A stretch of DNA of 64,000 bases from Asterias rubens. Lineage: Eukaryota > Echinodermata > Asteroidea > Forcipulatida > Asteriidae. The stretch lies in assembly GCF_902459465.1 (NCBI RefSeq), contig NC_047083.1:2668501-2732500 (forward strand), given 5' to 3'. The stretch's first letter is position 1. Every line of letters starts with the position of its first letter. The translations under genes were made by a program, and so were the position numbers. The notes under the pieces are model-generated. The model saw nothing but the letters and a program-made list of their open reading frames with translations, was not told where the DNA came from and made no database searches. Positions 45,301 to 55,217 of this stretch are shown here, piece after piece.

Positions 45301-48300
45301 ATTAGTATTCTTTATCCCCAATGCAAATTTAACATCTATTAAAAATAATGTAGTATTCTGTACTGGAAATTTGCATCGGGGATAAACAATTTTAATTTTA
45401 GGTTTTAACCCATAAATACAGCGATGTGTGTTAGCATTGTATACTCAGTACTTTCCAGAGTCCTGTAAAAAATAAAATCACTGGCAAATTACTCTGGTGG
45501 GATTAGAACCCACGACCTGTGCAATTCTAGAGCAGTGTCTTACCAACTAGACTACCGAGATTGCCCGGTAGCTAGAGGAAGTTTGAATCCTATCTTTTAA
45601 CAGTGGCCACCGCAACGATTAAATAGATGTTAAATTTGCATTGGGGATAAAGAATTTTAATTTTGGTGTAACCCATATATGTATCACAGGCATGCAACTG
45701 TAATTCACCAAAATAGAGGAAATTACAAAATTTCAATGACTTTGTATAGTATTTTTCAATTTTGAATGATATAACTGAGAGTAGCAAAAGAGGAAATCAG
45801 GAAAAAGAGGAAAAAAAGAGTGAAAACAAGAGGAAAAGTTGCATGCCTGCATGTACACACCGATGTTTTTTAGAAGCACCTTCTGCAACTCAGATCTGCA
45901 CAAAAAGTTATAATTCTAAGACATTTTTCGAGCCAGGTTTTTTTTGGCGCAATGTCAAGGAATTTTGACACAAAAGATGAGCTTCCTCTCAGGTTGAAAG
46001 TGTCTCCCCGATGAAGTGATTCATTTCCTGGTAAGAAAACTAGGCCAAGGGTATCGGAACTTCAGGGATCCTATCGAGCCCCTTCCTCTCTCCATACTTT
46101 GGTGGAAGTTGATTGGTTGATTGTCGATGAGAAGTTGTATTTCCTGTCGGAGGGGGGATACATGTAGCCCTGGGTGAGAGGCTGACACCAGACAGACGTC
46201 TAGTAGATCCCTACACTTCTGGGCACGATCCGGCCTGGTGCCTGAGATAGCCCAAACCATGGAGGATTCATCCAAACACAGTCTCTACATACCTTGAGTT
46301 TTGTTCTTGTAGGGGGCACAGCAATTTTCCTGTGGTAAGGGGGGCCGGGGCACACCTTGAAGACAATTTACATTTGAGGCTGACAACAGAGACGCCTAGA
46401 TCGTAACAAACACTTCTGGGCATGAATCCGGTCTGGTTCCCGAGTAGCCCAAACACAGTGTCTGCATGCATTGAGTTTCGATCTTAAAGGGGCGCGGCAA
46501 TTTTCCTCATGTAAGGGGGCACTTCCTATAAGGACGATTTTAAATTTGTATATGAACTTTGCAAAGGGCATCACAGCAAAAGCACCTCTAGGGTACCACT
46601 GCAATTGCTTGTGGGTGGCCCCTGGTTATTTAGGCTGTCCTCTGGAAACTTCTTTCAGAGCTGCGGTTTTCAACCTTCCTGCCAGCTTCTGGTGAAGAGT
46701 CAGCGCCTCTGGTACTACAGCTTAGAGCAAGTTCAAGTGACACACTTAGTCACCCATGATTGACCACTGATGACCAGCAACACACATTCCGCAGTGACGT
46801 ATTCACTCGAACGACTCGTAACGACACCCTGGTATTCAACACTTCCATTGCATTACGCCTTTTCGCTATGTGTCACTGGTTCCCTCTGCGCTTTACACAT
46901 GTTAGCATGGAACAGGCAATCGGGACCATGGAAGGAACTATGTTCGTGAGGCTGGTTCCAAATGGTCTGGACCGCAGGCTCGAGAACAATTAATATTTAA
47001 GTAACTTTTTTGAAGCATTATTATTATTATTTTTTTTTTTACAGGGATGCAGGCAGTCGGTGTCCCGTAGATCAGCTTCCATTACAAAAGGTTGGTAACT
47101 CTTTTTTAAAATAATACATTATATGTTCAAATGATTTTTTTTTAAATAAATAATAATTACAAGATTTATAGAGTACTAAATGTATGTTTCTTAGTGCTAT
47201 TTAAAGCCATTGGATCCTTTCGGTACAGAAAAAAAAAAAAAAAAGTTCACAGATTTACAAATAATTTACAGGGTTTACAGAAGGTAATGGTGAAAGACTT
47301 CTCTTGAAATATTAGTCCATGAAATGCTTTACTTTTTGAGAAAACGGTAAAACAGTATAAATTCTCGTTAGCGAGAATTACGGATTTGTTATAAACACAT
47401 GTCATGACACGGCAAAACGCGCGAAAACAGGAGTGGGTTTTCCCGTTATTTTCTCCCGACTCCGATGTCCGATTGAGCCTAAATTTCCACAGGATTGTTA
47501 TTTTACATATAAGTTGTGATACACGAAGTGTGTGACTTGGACAATACTGTTTACCGAAAGTGTATAAAGGCTTTAAATCAGATTAACAAAGCAGATGGGG
47601 TTTTAAAAAAGTAATGATTTAAAAGTGTCCAATGAAGGTGCCGCTCAATGTCGATGAAGTTGCACGAGAATAATGAAAGAAAAAACACCCTTGTTGCACA
47701 AATTTGTGTGCTTTCAGTATGCATAATAAAGGGTTTCAGGCATCGTCAGGTCTGAAGTTTTTATTTTTTGAGTGAGAAATTACCTCTTTCTCCAAAACTA
47801 CATTACTTCAGAGCGAGCCGTTTCTCACAATGATTTCTACTATCAACATCTCTCCATTTGCTTGTTACAAAGTAAGTTAAATATTATTTTTTAGTAATTA
47901 AAATTAGTGTCCAGTCCCCGCTAAACCAGGATGTCATCTTTTTATTCCTGTCGACTTCTCGCTACCCAGGTTTATGACTATCGGTCACGCAGAGTGCGTA
48001 CTCACAAGCTCTTACAAAATTTAAACAAATTGAAAGGGGAAAACCCTCAAAGTATCTGGGAATTTCTGTTTAATGCATTTAGAAGGATTGCCAACAAAAT
48101 GCTAAAGTGAAGTTGTGCTAGTTGTGGGATGTAGTGATTTCTGCTCAATATTGGGGGATGTAGTGATTTCTGCTCTATCAGCCAGGCTTCTGATGGATGA
48201 TACCCAAGCCTAAATCTGTTATATGGAATGTAAAAGGGGTTAACCCTGTTTCAGCCCCAGGACCAGGTGGCAACGGCCCCTGGAAAAATAGTTGATTGTG

Positions 48301-51300
48301 CTCCAATCAACTATTGTAGCCCACACCTTTAAAGTGGCCTTCAGGCTCGTGTGTCTGGCGACTTGCATACAACAACAAATTGAACAAAAAAGTTATTGGA
48401 TCAGGAACCAAACATATATATTTTTTTCTTATGCAGTTTTTTTATGTGTTTAGCACAGATTTTAATTGCTATTTTGTTTTCAGAAAAGTTTCGTTTTTGG
48501 TGTTTTTAAATAATTTCATAAATAACGTTTTTTATTCATTTGGTCTTATTTATTTTTGGACCCCCATCTGTGAGACATAAAAGCAACAAAAAGAGAAGGG
48601 GAAAATAAGTAAATTAACCCAAAGTAAAGCAAAAATTTGTTAATGACCTGACTAGAGTCTCTTTCGACTTGTTAATGTGTGTTTTGTTTTGTTGTGTCCT
48701 TTTGTTGTGTTAGCCGACCAGAAAAACTATTTTTTTTGCATGTATACCTAGATAGGTCCTTTTGGTTGGTTTGCAGTTTACAACAGTTCATTCTCTTTCT
48801 CACAAGTAAAAGCAGCTGATAAACAAAGCCCAGAAAAATTATTATTATATTATTATGAATTTTTTTTTATGAGCTTTTAATGAGTTTCAATTTCATCATG
48901 AACTTTTTCCTTGGTGAAGTTTTGTGACATGTTTTTTAAAAACTAAACTGAAAAAAGCGATACCAAGTAAACATTAAAAAAACCACAAGTGCCGCTTGTT
49001 GTGTTTTGAGTTTCATAATTCAGCATTCAGCAATGGGGGCCTGGGTTTTTCATCCTGCAGCAGTTCTTAGTAATCTTTGAACAATCCACTTTTGTGGTTG
49101 TGCAGATTTGCTGCCAGTTTCCCTACTGTTGGCAGGGGTTTCCCCCAGTGTGGAGGGAAATACCTGGATAGAGAATTGTGGTGGGACTCAATTGTGTTCA
49201 AAACTGATTGTGTTGACTTTGAGCACCTGCGGTTATCTATGATCCGGGTCATCACAAAGGGGGGCGCCCAGGGGAACGTGGAATCGGCAAGTTTTACCAT
49301 GAACAAGTTTTTTTTTTTGAAAAACGCAAACGTTGTGATTGGGGCAGTTCGTTGTAGTTCTTTTCATCATATTCTTAAAATTGAGCTACATACACTTGAA
49401 TGGCAACATTATTTGCTTGTATTTTGCAAGTTTCAAGCAGGATGTACATCACCCAGGGGAGCGTGGAATCGGCAAGTTTTACCATGAACAAGTTTTGCTT
49501 TAAAACAAATTTCAAACAATGTGATTCCAGGCAGTTCCTTGAAATGCTTTTCATCGTGTTTTTAACATCTAGCTACAACTTGAATATGGCAACATTATTT
49601 GCTTGTATTTTGCAAGTTTCAAGCAGGATGTACAGCACCCAGGGAAGCGTGGAATCGGCAAGTTTTACCATGAACAAGTTTTGCTTTTAAAAGACGCAAA
49701 CATTGTGATTCCGGGCAGTTATTTGTAATGCTTTTCATCATGTTCTTAAAATTTATGAGCCTCAAACACAAGGGCACACAACAATTTGCTCTTTTCCAAG
49801 CAAAGCGTACAGTCAATCCAGCTCTGTGCGTTCTGCACGTTAATCCGGAGGTCGTTGGTTCAAATCCTGCTTTATAGTCGAGTTTTCTTTATTCAAGCCC
49901 AAAAATACTGAACACTTTTTTCTTTCTTGTTTTAGATGTTTCCAGATCTTTGTGTTCGAAGGGAAATAATGGACTTGATGGCGCATTGTCCCCACACCGA
50001 TTGTGTCGACATCATTGAACTGCGGAACATGGAGGTAAATATCATTTCTAGGTCTCGGTCGACCGATTACATTTTCATCTCAACCAATTTTTTTTCAATT
50101 TTTATTTTTTTATTTCACAATTTTCAGTTAAACATCTCAAAACTTTTTGTTAATTTGGAACAGGAAGAAATAAACAGCAGTTTTCCAACCCACAGTACAT
50201 GTATTTATACATTCCGCACTTGTAAGTCTGGGTCCAACTTCGTAGAGCTTCTTAAGCAGAAAATTTTGCTAAACACCTTTGTGCTTAGCAGAAATGAGCA
50301 GCATCCATTGGGCATGTGACATGATATTTAATGGGCTTGTAACCTTATTCTGGTAAGCAACCTTGTATTGTGCTTATTAGCTTCTTTTAGCAATTTGGCC
50401 CAATTGTCAGTACTACATAAGTGCTATTCACTCATCAGCTGGTAGCTTCATTATAGCAGTTATCTCAACATCCGCTTTTGGTTAATTGTCATGCAGTTCG
50501 CAACAGCTAACTCTATTTTCTCGTTTTCTTTTATTAAAACTTAAGGCTCATCAAGAAATGTGCCCGTTTGGGCTCCAGTCCTGCCCGAACCAATGCAGTG
50601 AGATGGTTCAGCGTAGGTCCATGGGGGATCATATAAGAACGACCTGCCCAAAAAGACAAATCAACTGTGATTCCTGTGATGCTCCGATCTCCTACGATCA
50701 CAAACAGGTAAATCTTTTCTAGGGTTTTGGTACCTTTTTGTAGATCAAGTTTTTTGCCATGACATAAATCGCTACTCACTGTGAATGAAGATGTATGGTC
50801 CGATCAGCAGCAAATTGCGCCACAGCATCTTGTAAAGCATTACATGGTGCTATCAGAACTAGGTCTCATAATTCAAACGTAGTCCCACAATCTGGCAGGA
50901 AATACTGTATGTTACAGCCCCAGGAGCGTCACTGGGTGACGGACATGTGGGCTTTATAAGAAGCCACAATTATTATTATTATTATTAATACCATTTACCT
51001 GTAGAAGTTTTGCGGGAAAAAAAGCGAAAAACACAGAGCAATGTTTGCAGGAGAGCCGTGTAAACCCGTTGTCCTGCTTTTGAACTACTACCTTGGCAGA
51101 CATGGCAGAAGGTAGAAAATCGGCTCGGAACTACTACTTTAGATTTTAGTGGATCTATATTAACTTCAAAACAGCGGAGTGAGTTTGGTTTCAATGTTTC
51201 GACAATTTCCTGTAATTGTCATCATTGTTTCAAATCAGACGCACTCGCATCATTTGCAAAGTTTAGGCCAGTGCACGTATCAAAAAGAGAAGGGGTTTTT

Positions 51301-54300
51301 CCGGTATTTCTGGTTTCATTTGCAGCATATTGCACCACAGCACCTTGTAAACTATTACATGGTGCTATGTAAAAGGAATATGTCTCGTAATTCAAACATA
51401 GTCTCACATACCTTGCAGGAAATACTGTATGTTACAGAGCCAGGAGCGTCAATTTGTGACGGATATACACTCTATATAAGAGGCCTCTGTAATTATTATT
51501 AATTTTTAGGTTGTTCTTTGTTGTTGAATCAAATCAGACGCGCTTTCTTTTAAGAAAAAACAGAGTGCATCATCGCTTATAAAACAAGAACAGAATCACA
51601 TTAACTAAAGAAACACCTCACTATTAAAAAAAAAAAGGGAAATGGATTAATTTAAAGGGACACAAATGTTTCACGAGTGATGAGGTCTTAGAACGGAAGG
51701 CGAAATGGTGCGCTCATGTGATGAGACAGGGAGGTCTACCCGGCGCAGCTATCGATGGTCTGCCTACAGGTACAATTCGATGCAGAGGCCGCCCTAAGCT
51801 GCGCTGGATAGACAACGTCACAAAGTGGAGTGGAAGAAGCGTCAAAGAAATGAGCAGAACTGAGCAGCGATTGAAAGACACCAGGTGATGGCGGCAACTC
51901 CAGGAGTGCGCCCCCATTACAATCTGAGGACGAGGCGGCCATGGACGCAAGTCTATTCCGAATGATGATGATGAAACGTTTAAATAAAACATGGATTTTT
52001 GTCACCCTTTATAGGTACATCTTGACACCTGTTCGAAGGTCACCATATCATGTGATTACTGCAAGGAGTCCATGCTTCGGGAGACGATGATGACGCACCT
52101 TAAGAACCTCTGCCCCAAGATGGTCATTCTGTGTCGGTTTCATGCAATAGGCTGCACTGAGAGGGTGAGTCACACTCTAGGGACGAGAAATTCCAGACTT
52201 TTGTCTGAAATCAGACACTTTTAAAGTCTTAAGAAGTAGATCAAAGAGCAAGACTTATTTTATTTTTTAGAAAATAACAGTATGTTTTGTTTACATCTGG
52301 CAGACTTTAAAAGAATATCATTTTTTTTCCCCGATACCATGTACACACTGAAGTGTACTATAAAGTACTAAATGCTCAGTACTTTCCTGAACAAAAACAA
52401 AAATTATGCAAGTTTGCCCCATACAATCGCTAAAGCCACTCTTAGTATGGGGCTACAAGAAGAACACTTGATTAAAGGCAGTGGACACTATTGGTAATTA
52501 CTCAAAATAATTATCAGCATAAAACCTCACTTGGTAACGAGTAATGGGGAGAGGTTGATAGTATAAAACATTGTGAGAAACGGCTCCCTCTGAAGTGACG
52601 TAGTTTTCGAGAAAGAAGTAATTTTCCATGAATTTGATTTCGAGGCCTCAAGTTAAGAATTTGAGTTCTCGAAATCAAGCATCTGAAAGCACACAACTTT
52701 GTTTGACAAGGGTGTTTTTTTTTTCTTTCAAAGTTATCTCGCAACTCTGATGACCAATTGAGCTCAAATTTTCACAGGTTTGTTATTTTATGCATATGTT
52801 GAGTAACACCAAGTGAGAAGACTGGTCTTTGACAATTACCAATAGTGTCCATTGTCTTTAAAGAGAAAAGAACTCGGGGGAGCTGAAGGTAGGAATTGAT
52901 ATTCCTCTTAAAACAGTCTAGATTGTAGGATGGAGGGAAACATGCACCAGGGGGTCCCAAAGAGATGCAGTACGTGTAATAAAGCTGTTGGAATGGCTCC
53001 TTGTTCAACATCTCAGCAGATCAAGAGTGTATGGGTGAGAAGAAGTAAATTAATTTTTTATTGAATGGATCATTTTCATGCAGAAATTTCAATCAATGAC
53101 AGATTTGTTTCCTCCTTAACATTGACACACAGTTGGAGCGGGAGCTAATGCCAGGTCACTTAAAGTCCTCGATGGAACAGCACATGGAACTTATGGCATC
53201 ACAACTAGAGCATATCCAGGTCGCTCCCAAACGTACATCATCAAGCCATCAAGAATACGAGGCGCCAGACTTGTCAATGTTTGAACATTACGAATATTCA
53301 GTCTACCCCCCGTATGCAACAAAATTTAAAACGCCGGAACCCTTTCCGACGACAACAACTTCTGGTTTTTCGACGTGCCAAACACCGATTTTCACGCCTT
53401 CTTTCGTATCACCATCGACAAAACCCGAAGAGGCTGAGGTAGAGACGCTGAGAGCAAAGATGCCAGACTCAGCGAAGCTTAAGCGGGCGGATTTCAAGTC
53501 GTCTGTGAGCGTCCCGCCAGCTGGGGACAACAAGCCTGTCATGCGTCGGTTTGCGTCGGCCGATCATCGGGTCACAACAGTGGCCTCCATGGACCCCAGG
53601 GGTGTTGACCATCGATACTCAACTGGCGATCGCAGCGTACAGCTCCGCCACTTTCCCTCGTTCGAGCAAGAGCAGGGCGTGTCGCCCGACGGTGACCTTA
53701 CGAGGAGCTTTCAGAGGATGGAAGCGGAACATCGCTCTCTGAGGGAAAAGATGAAAGTTCAAGAGCAGTGGGCGGCAATGCAGAAGCAAGAGATGATCTC
53801 AATGCATTTGAGCACACAACACAAGATAAAGATGCTCTCGGAGTCGCTGTCGAAACTGGAAACGAGATTGTGCGGCGGAGAGTTCTTCTGGAGGTTGGAA
53901 GGGTACTCTGAGCTTCTGCGAGAGGCGTCGAAAGGAGAGACCAGCGTCTGTCACAGCCAGGGATTCTACACCAGTTTCTACGGTTATAAACTGTGTCTGC
54001 GCGTCAACTTCAACTCCCCGAGCAGCGGGCATAGTCAGCACATCTCGTTGTTTGTGCACTTCATGAAGGGAGAGTTTGATGACATACTGGACTGGCCGTT
54101 CAGCGGTACAATCACTCTGTCGATTCTCGACCAGAACGAAGACACGTCGAAACGGAAGCCCATTTGTGAAACACTCGTCGCCAAACCCGAACTGGCAGCT
54201 TTCCTTCGGCCAAGAACGAATAGGAACCACAAAGGGTTTGGTTACATGGAGTTTGCCCCGCTGGAAATGTTAACCAGCGGCGCGTACATAAAGAATGATA

Positions 54301-54329
54301 GCGTGATAGTCAAGGTTAAAGTTCATTGA
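42082..54329 (+). CDS. TRAF6: TNF receptor-associated factor 6 (TRAF6), complete, 6 exons
   Basis: RING E3 ubiquitin ligase that builds Lys63-linked chains downstream of Toll/IL-1 and some TNF receptors, activating TAK1 and NF-kB. Exons 42082-42344 (exon from 42037), 47045-47090, 49936-50034, 50546-50707, 52015-52164 and 53133-54329: 1917 nt, 638 residues. [20 protein letters not shown] leads into the RING: C59, C62, C74, H76, C79, C82, C94, with Asp97 as the last ligand as in human TRAF6 (C3HC3D). TRAF zinc fingers run about 105-240. A Ser/Pro-rich linker (about 265-430) is far longer than in human (522 residues in all). A coiled coil lies near 430-487 and the MATH domain at 489-638, with LCLR, KPELAAF and GFGYMEF keeping the receptor-peptide pocket residues (human Arg392, Phe471, Tyr473). 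The start could instead be 39853. Confidence 0.97.
42380..43040 (-). mobile_element. tRNA-derived SINE (minus strand) interrupted by MITE-G
   Basis: SINE parts 42380-42490 (tagcgctttacattcccg) and 42839-43040 (with gaccgggactcgaaccc, the inverted B box) are separated by MITE-G at 42495-42838. TRAF6 intron 1. Confidence 0.65.
42495..42838. mobile_element. MITE-G copy 1
   Basis: Ends taaagccattggacacttt and aaagtgtccaagatggcttt, inner 'gatgttgagaattacgg'; same order as 47203-47575. Confidence 0.85.
43500..43655. mobile_element. MITE-E copy 2
   Basis: gcagcagacttaccgggtaa is mirrored by ttacccggtatgtctgctgc. Same family as 28566-28715 but with the loop in the opposite orientation. Confidence 0.88.
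43735..44110. repeat. Dispersed repeat Q, copy 2
   Basis: Shares ctctgagcaaaatacat, atggccccatttt and catgaataattttgttg with 3965-4215. Confidence 0.6.
44650..45021. mobile_element. MITE-A copy
   Basis: TTAAAGACAGTGGACACTAT ... AGTGTCCACTGCCTTTAA; intact interior palindrome gatttcgagacctcaag / tgaggtctcgaaatc. TRAF6 intron 1. Confidence 0.92.
45022..45300. repeat. Dispersed repeat U, copy 1
   Basis: aggaattgatattcctctta, agattgtaggatgg, aaacatgcaccagg and tcaagagtgtatgg recur in order at 52863-53045. Both copies sit directly beside a MITE-A. The 83-codon open frame is not conserved in the second copy, so it is not counted as a gene. Confidence 0.8.
45460..45680 (-). mobile_element. tRNA-derived SINE, minus strand
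   Basis: The minus strand reads a tRNA-like tctcggtagtctagttggta (A box), with ggtcgtgggttctaatccca (B box) 3' of it. The flanking block aaatttgcattggggataaa also occurs at 45310-45395, so a second fragment is adjacent. Confidence 0.72.
46178..46560. repeat. Two-unit tandem duplication, period about 197 bp
   Basis: gaggctgaca, acttctgggca, ccggtctggttcccgag-type, agcccaaaca and gcaattttcct occur in order twice, offset by about 197 bp. TRAF6 intron 1. Confidence 0.82.
46738..46995. repeat. Dispersed repeat V, copy 2
   Basis: acacatgttagcatggaaca and gaggctggttccaaatgg as at 28325-28455. Ends about 50 bp before TRAF6 exon 2. Confidence 0.7.
47045..47090 (+). CDS. TRAF6: TRAF6 exon 2 (46 nt, end of RING)
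   Basis: Acceptor ttttttacag, donor gttggt. Completes Arg88, then [15 protein letters not shown], giving the last RING ligands Cys94 and Asp97. Confidence 0.95.
47203..47575. mobile_element. MITE-G copy 2
   Basis: Same ends and order as 42495-42838, with a poly-A expansion near the left end. Confidence 0.85.
47618..47925. mobile_element. MITE-A, decayed copy
   Basis: Keeps gatgaagttgcacgag, 'aaaaaacacccttgtt', 'cttcagagcgagccgtttct' and 'tagtgtccagt'. Confidence 0.65.
47926..49249. other. TRAF6 intron 2, part without recognised features
   Basis: A/T-rich sequence with no repeat I can match elsewhere in the window and no coding similarity. Confidence 0.4.
49250..49800. repeat. Tandem array, 3 units of about 186 bp
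   Basis: gtggaatcggcaagttttac begins units at 49278, 49463 and 49649. Each unit contains ttgcttgtattttgcaag and 'cttttcatc'. TRAF6 intron 2. Confidence 0.93.
49838..49905 (+). mobile_element. tRNA-derived SINE fragment
   Basis: gttaatccggaggtcgttgg followed by ttcaaatcctgc and 'tttattcaagccca'; matches 61828-61945. It ends about 30 bp before TRAF6 exon 3. Confidence 0.65.
49936..50034 (+). CDS. TRAF6: TRAF6 exon 3 (first zinc finger)
   Basis: 33 codons in phase 0: [20 protein letters not shown], then [13 protein letters not shown]. Acceptor gttttag, donor gtaaat. Arg111 aligns with human Lys124. Confidence 0.96.
50228..50403. mobile_element. MITE-L copy
   Basis: gggtccaacttcgtagagct at the left; gcttcttttagcaatttggcccaa at the right is a decayed inverted end. 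TRAF6 intron 3. Confidence 0.6.
50546..50707 (+). CDS. TRAF6: TRAF6 exon 4 (zinc fingers)
   Basis: 54 codons, phase 0: [20 protein letters not shown] to SYDHKQ. Acceptor aaaacttaag, donor gtaaat. Confidence 0.96.
50808..50985. mobile_element. Repeat R (SINE-like), copy 2
   Basis: gcgccacagcatcttgtaaa to ataagaagccacaa, then (ATT)n. Same orientation as copies at 6820 and 51323. Confidence 0.72.
51323..51505. mobile_element. Repeat R (SINE-like), copy 3
   Basis: gcaccacagcaccttgtaaa to tatataagaggcc, then A/T-rich tail. TRAF6 intron 4. Confidence 0.72.
51670..51975 (+). mobile_element. LINE reverse transcriptase 3' end fragment
   Basis: The plus strand translates to [15 protein letters not shown], then [16 protein letters not shown] and TEQRLKDTR, stop, WRQL: the GH-x-R ... 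GRP-x-x-RW-x-D pattern at the C-terminus of many non-LTR retrotransposon ORF2 proteins. It ends in a (GAT)n tail about 40 bp before TRAF6 exon 5. Truncated, with an internal stop. Confidence 0.78.
52015..52164 (+). CDS. TRAF6: TRAF6 exon 5 (zinc fingers)
   Basis: 50 codons, phase 0: [20 protein letters not shown] to FHAIGCTER. Acceptor ctttatag, donor gtgagt. Confidence 0.96.
52420..53045. repeat. Repeat U, copy 2, interrupted by MITE-A
   Basis: gctaaagccactctta, ggggctacaagaagaa (52435-52465) and aggaattgatattcctctta (52890 on) are contiguous in copy 1 (45018 on) but here separated by the MITE-A at 52472-52861. The right end lies about 90 bp before TRAF6 exon 6. Confidence 0.82.
52472..52861. 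mobile_element. MITE-A copy inside repeat U
   Basis: TTAAAGGCAGTGGACACTAT ... AGTGTCCATTGTCTTTAA with both TTAA sites. Confidence 0.92.
53133..54329 (+). CDS. TRAF6: TRAF6 exon 6 (linker, coiled coil, MATH domain, stop)
   Basis: Acceptor gacacacag. 398 codons: [18 protein letters not shown], a low-complexity linker, a heptad-rich coiled coil, then the MATH domain from [12 protein letters not shown] to [11 protein letters not shown] at 54327-54329. Confidence 0.98.
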   Translation: MERELMPGHLKSSMEQHMELMASQLEHIQVAPKRTSSSHQEYEAPDLSMFEHYEYSVYPPYATKFKTPEPFPTTTTSGFSTCQTPIFTPSFVSPSTKPEEAEVETLRAKMPDSAKLKRADFKSSVSVPPAGDNKPVMRRFASADHRVTTVASMDPRGVDHRYSTGDRSVQLRHFPSFEQEQGVSPDGDLTRSFQRMEAEHRSLREKMKVQEQWAAMQKQEMISMHLSTQHKIKMLSESLSKLETRLCGGEFFWRLEGYSELLREASKGETSVCHSQGFYTSFYGYKLCLRVNFNSPSSGHSQHISLFVHFMKGEFDDILDWPFSGTITLSILDQNEDTSKRKPICETLVAKPELAAFLRPRTNRNHKGFGYMEFAPLEMLTSGAYIKNDSVIVKVKVH

Positions 54330-54436
54330 CCCCGGTCAGAGTTTAATGATCAATTTAATTTATGCAAGGGCCGCATACTTCATTGACCCCGGGTCAGAGT
54401 TTAATGATCAGTTTAATTTATGCAAGGGCCGCACTC
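54322..54436. repeat. 57-bp tandem duplication covering the TRAF6 stop codon
   Basis: ttcattgaccccgg, gtcagagtttaatgatca and tttaatttatgcaagggccg occur at 54322 and again at 54379. The first copy contains the TGA stop. Confidence 0.93.
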
Positions 54437-54518
54437 TTCCCAGGAAGTTGAAAATGGTTCAGCTTCGATTGATGACATTGTTAATCTTTACTGACCTTAA
54501 TTACTAATAATAATAACC

Positions 54519-54524
54519 AATAAA
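54519..54524 (+). terminator. Candidate TRAF6 polyadenylation signal AATAAA
   Basis: First canonical hexamer after the TRAF6 stop, about 190 nt downstream. Position alone supports it. Confidence 0.45.
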
Positions 54525-54662
54525 AACAACCAATAACAACAACACAAAGTGGTCACCGAGATTAGCCATAAAATGAAAAATCATGAAAATTGTGGAAAAA
54601 AGCTCCCTGAATGTACAGATTTAGAGGTTACAGACTCCGTACATCATTTCAAATAGACATCA

Positions 54663-54812
54663 GGGGCCGATTTCACAAAGAGCTAAAATTGATCGCAACT
54701 GCAAATCAGTCGTAGTTACTTAGTAAAGTGTGATGTCACAATGCAAATCACTATGGTGGTACTGAAAATTTGTCTTACGATGGATTTTATTGCTTTGTGA
54801 AATCGAGCCCTG
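54663..54812. mobile_element. MITE-M copy
   Basis: ggggccgatttcacaaagag at the left; ctttgtgaaatcgagccc at the right, inverted. Best preserved copy of the family. Confidence 0.8.
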
Positions 54813-54840
54813 AAGGTCATAACAAAGGACCAAGTCCTTG

Positions 54841-55217
54841 TTAAAGATGCTATGTCAGATTTTTGGCCCCAAACATTAAAAAATATATTTTTTGGAGTGA
54901 AGGGTATTTCCGAAAGAGTATCACACGCTCTAACGAAAAAAAGTTCCACTTTTACTTTTAATGGTCAGGAACCATGTCAAAAATTTAAAACGTTTCTTAT
55001 AAAACACATAAGAATTGATCACCTGATATATTGTCAGGATCCCGACAAAAACTAATTTTGAACACTTTATTTCACTGCTACTAATAATTGGCGGACTTTT
55101 TCGAGCAATCGCTCAAATGGAAGCTTGTAACTTTCTCGACCCCAATCAAAATACCTATTGAATTTTAAATCAAAATTTTTGGTCAAATCGGCCAAATATC
55201 TGACATAGCATCTTTAA
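54841..55217. mobile_element. MITE-K, TTAA flanked
   Basis: TTAAAGATGCTATGTCAGAT ... ATCTGACATAGCATCTTTAA, perfect terminal inverted repeats with TTAA on both sides; inner 'ttttggcc' and 'ggtcaaatcggcc' also pair. Confidence 0.92.

Noticed and set aside
45054-45305. 83-codon frame in repeat U
   Set aside because: The second copy of the repeat (52863-53045) has stops and frameshifts, so the frame is not maintained.
53303-54232. Minus-strand open frames opposite TRAF6 exon 6
   Set aside because: Shadows of the MATH-domain exon.
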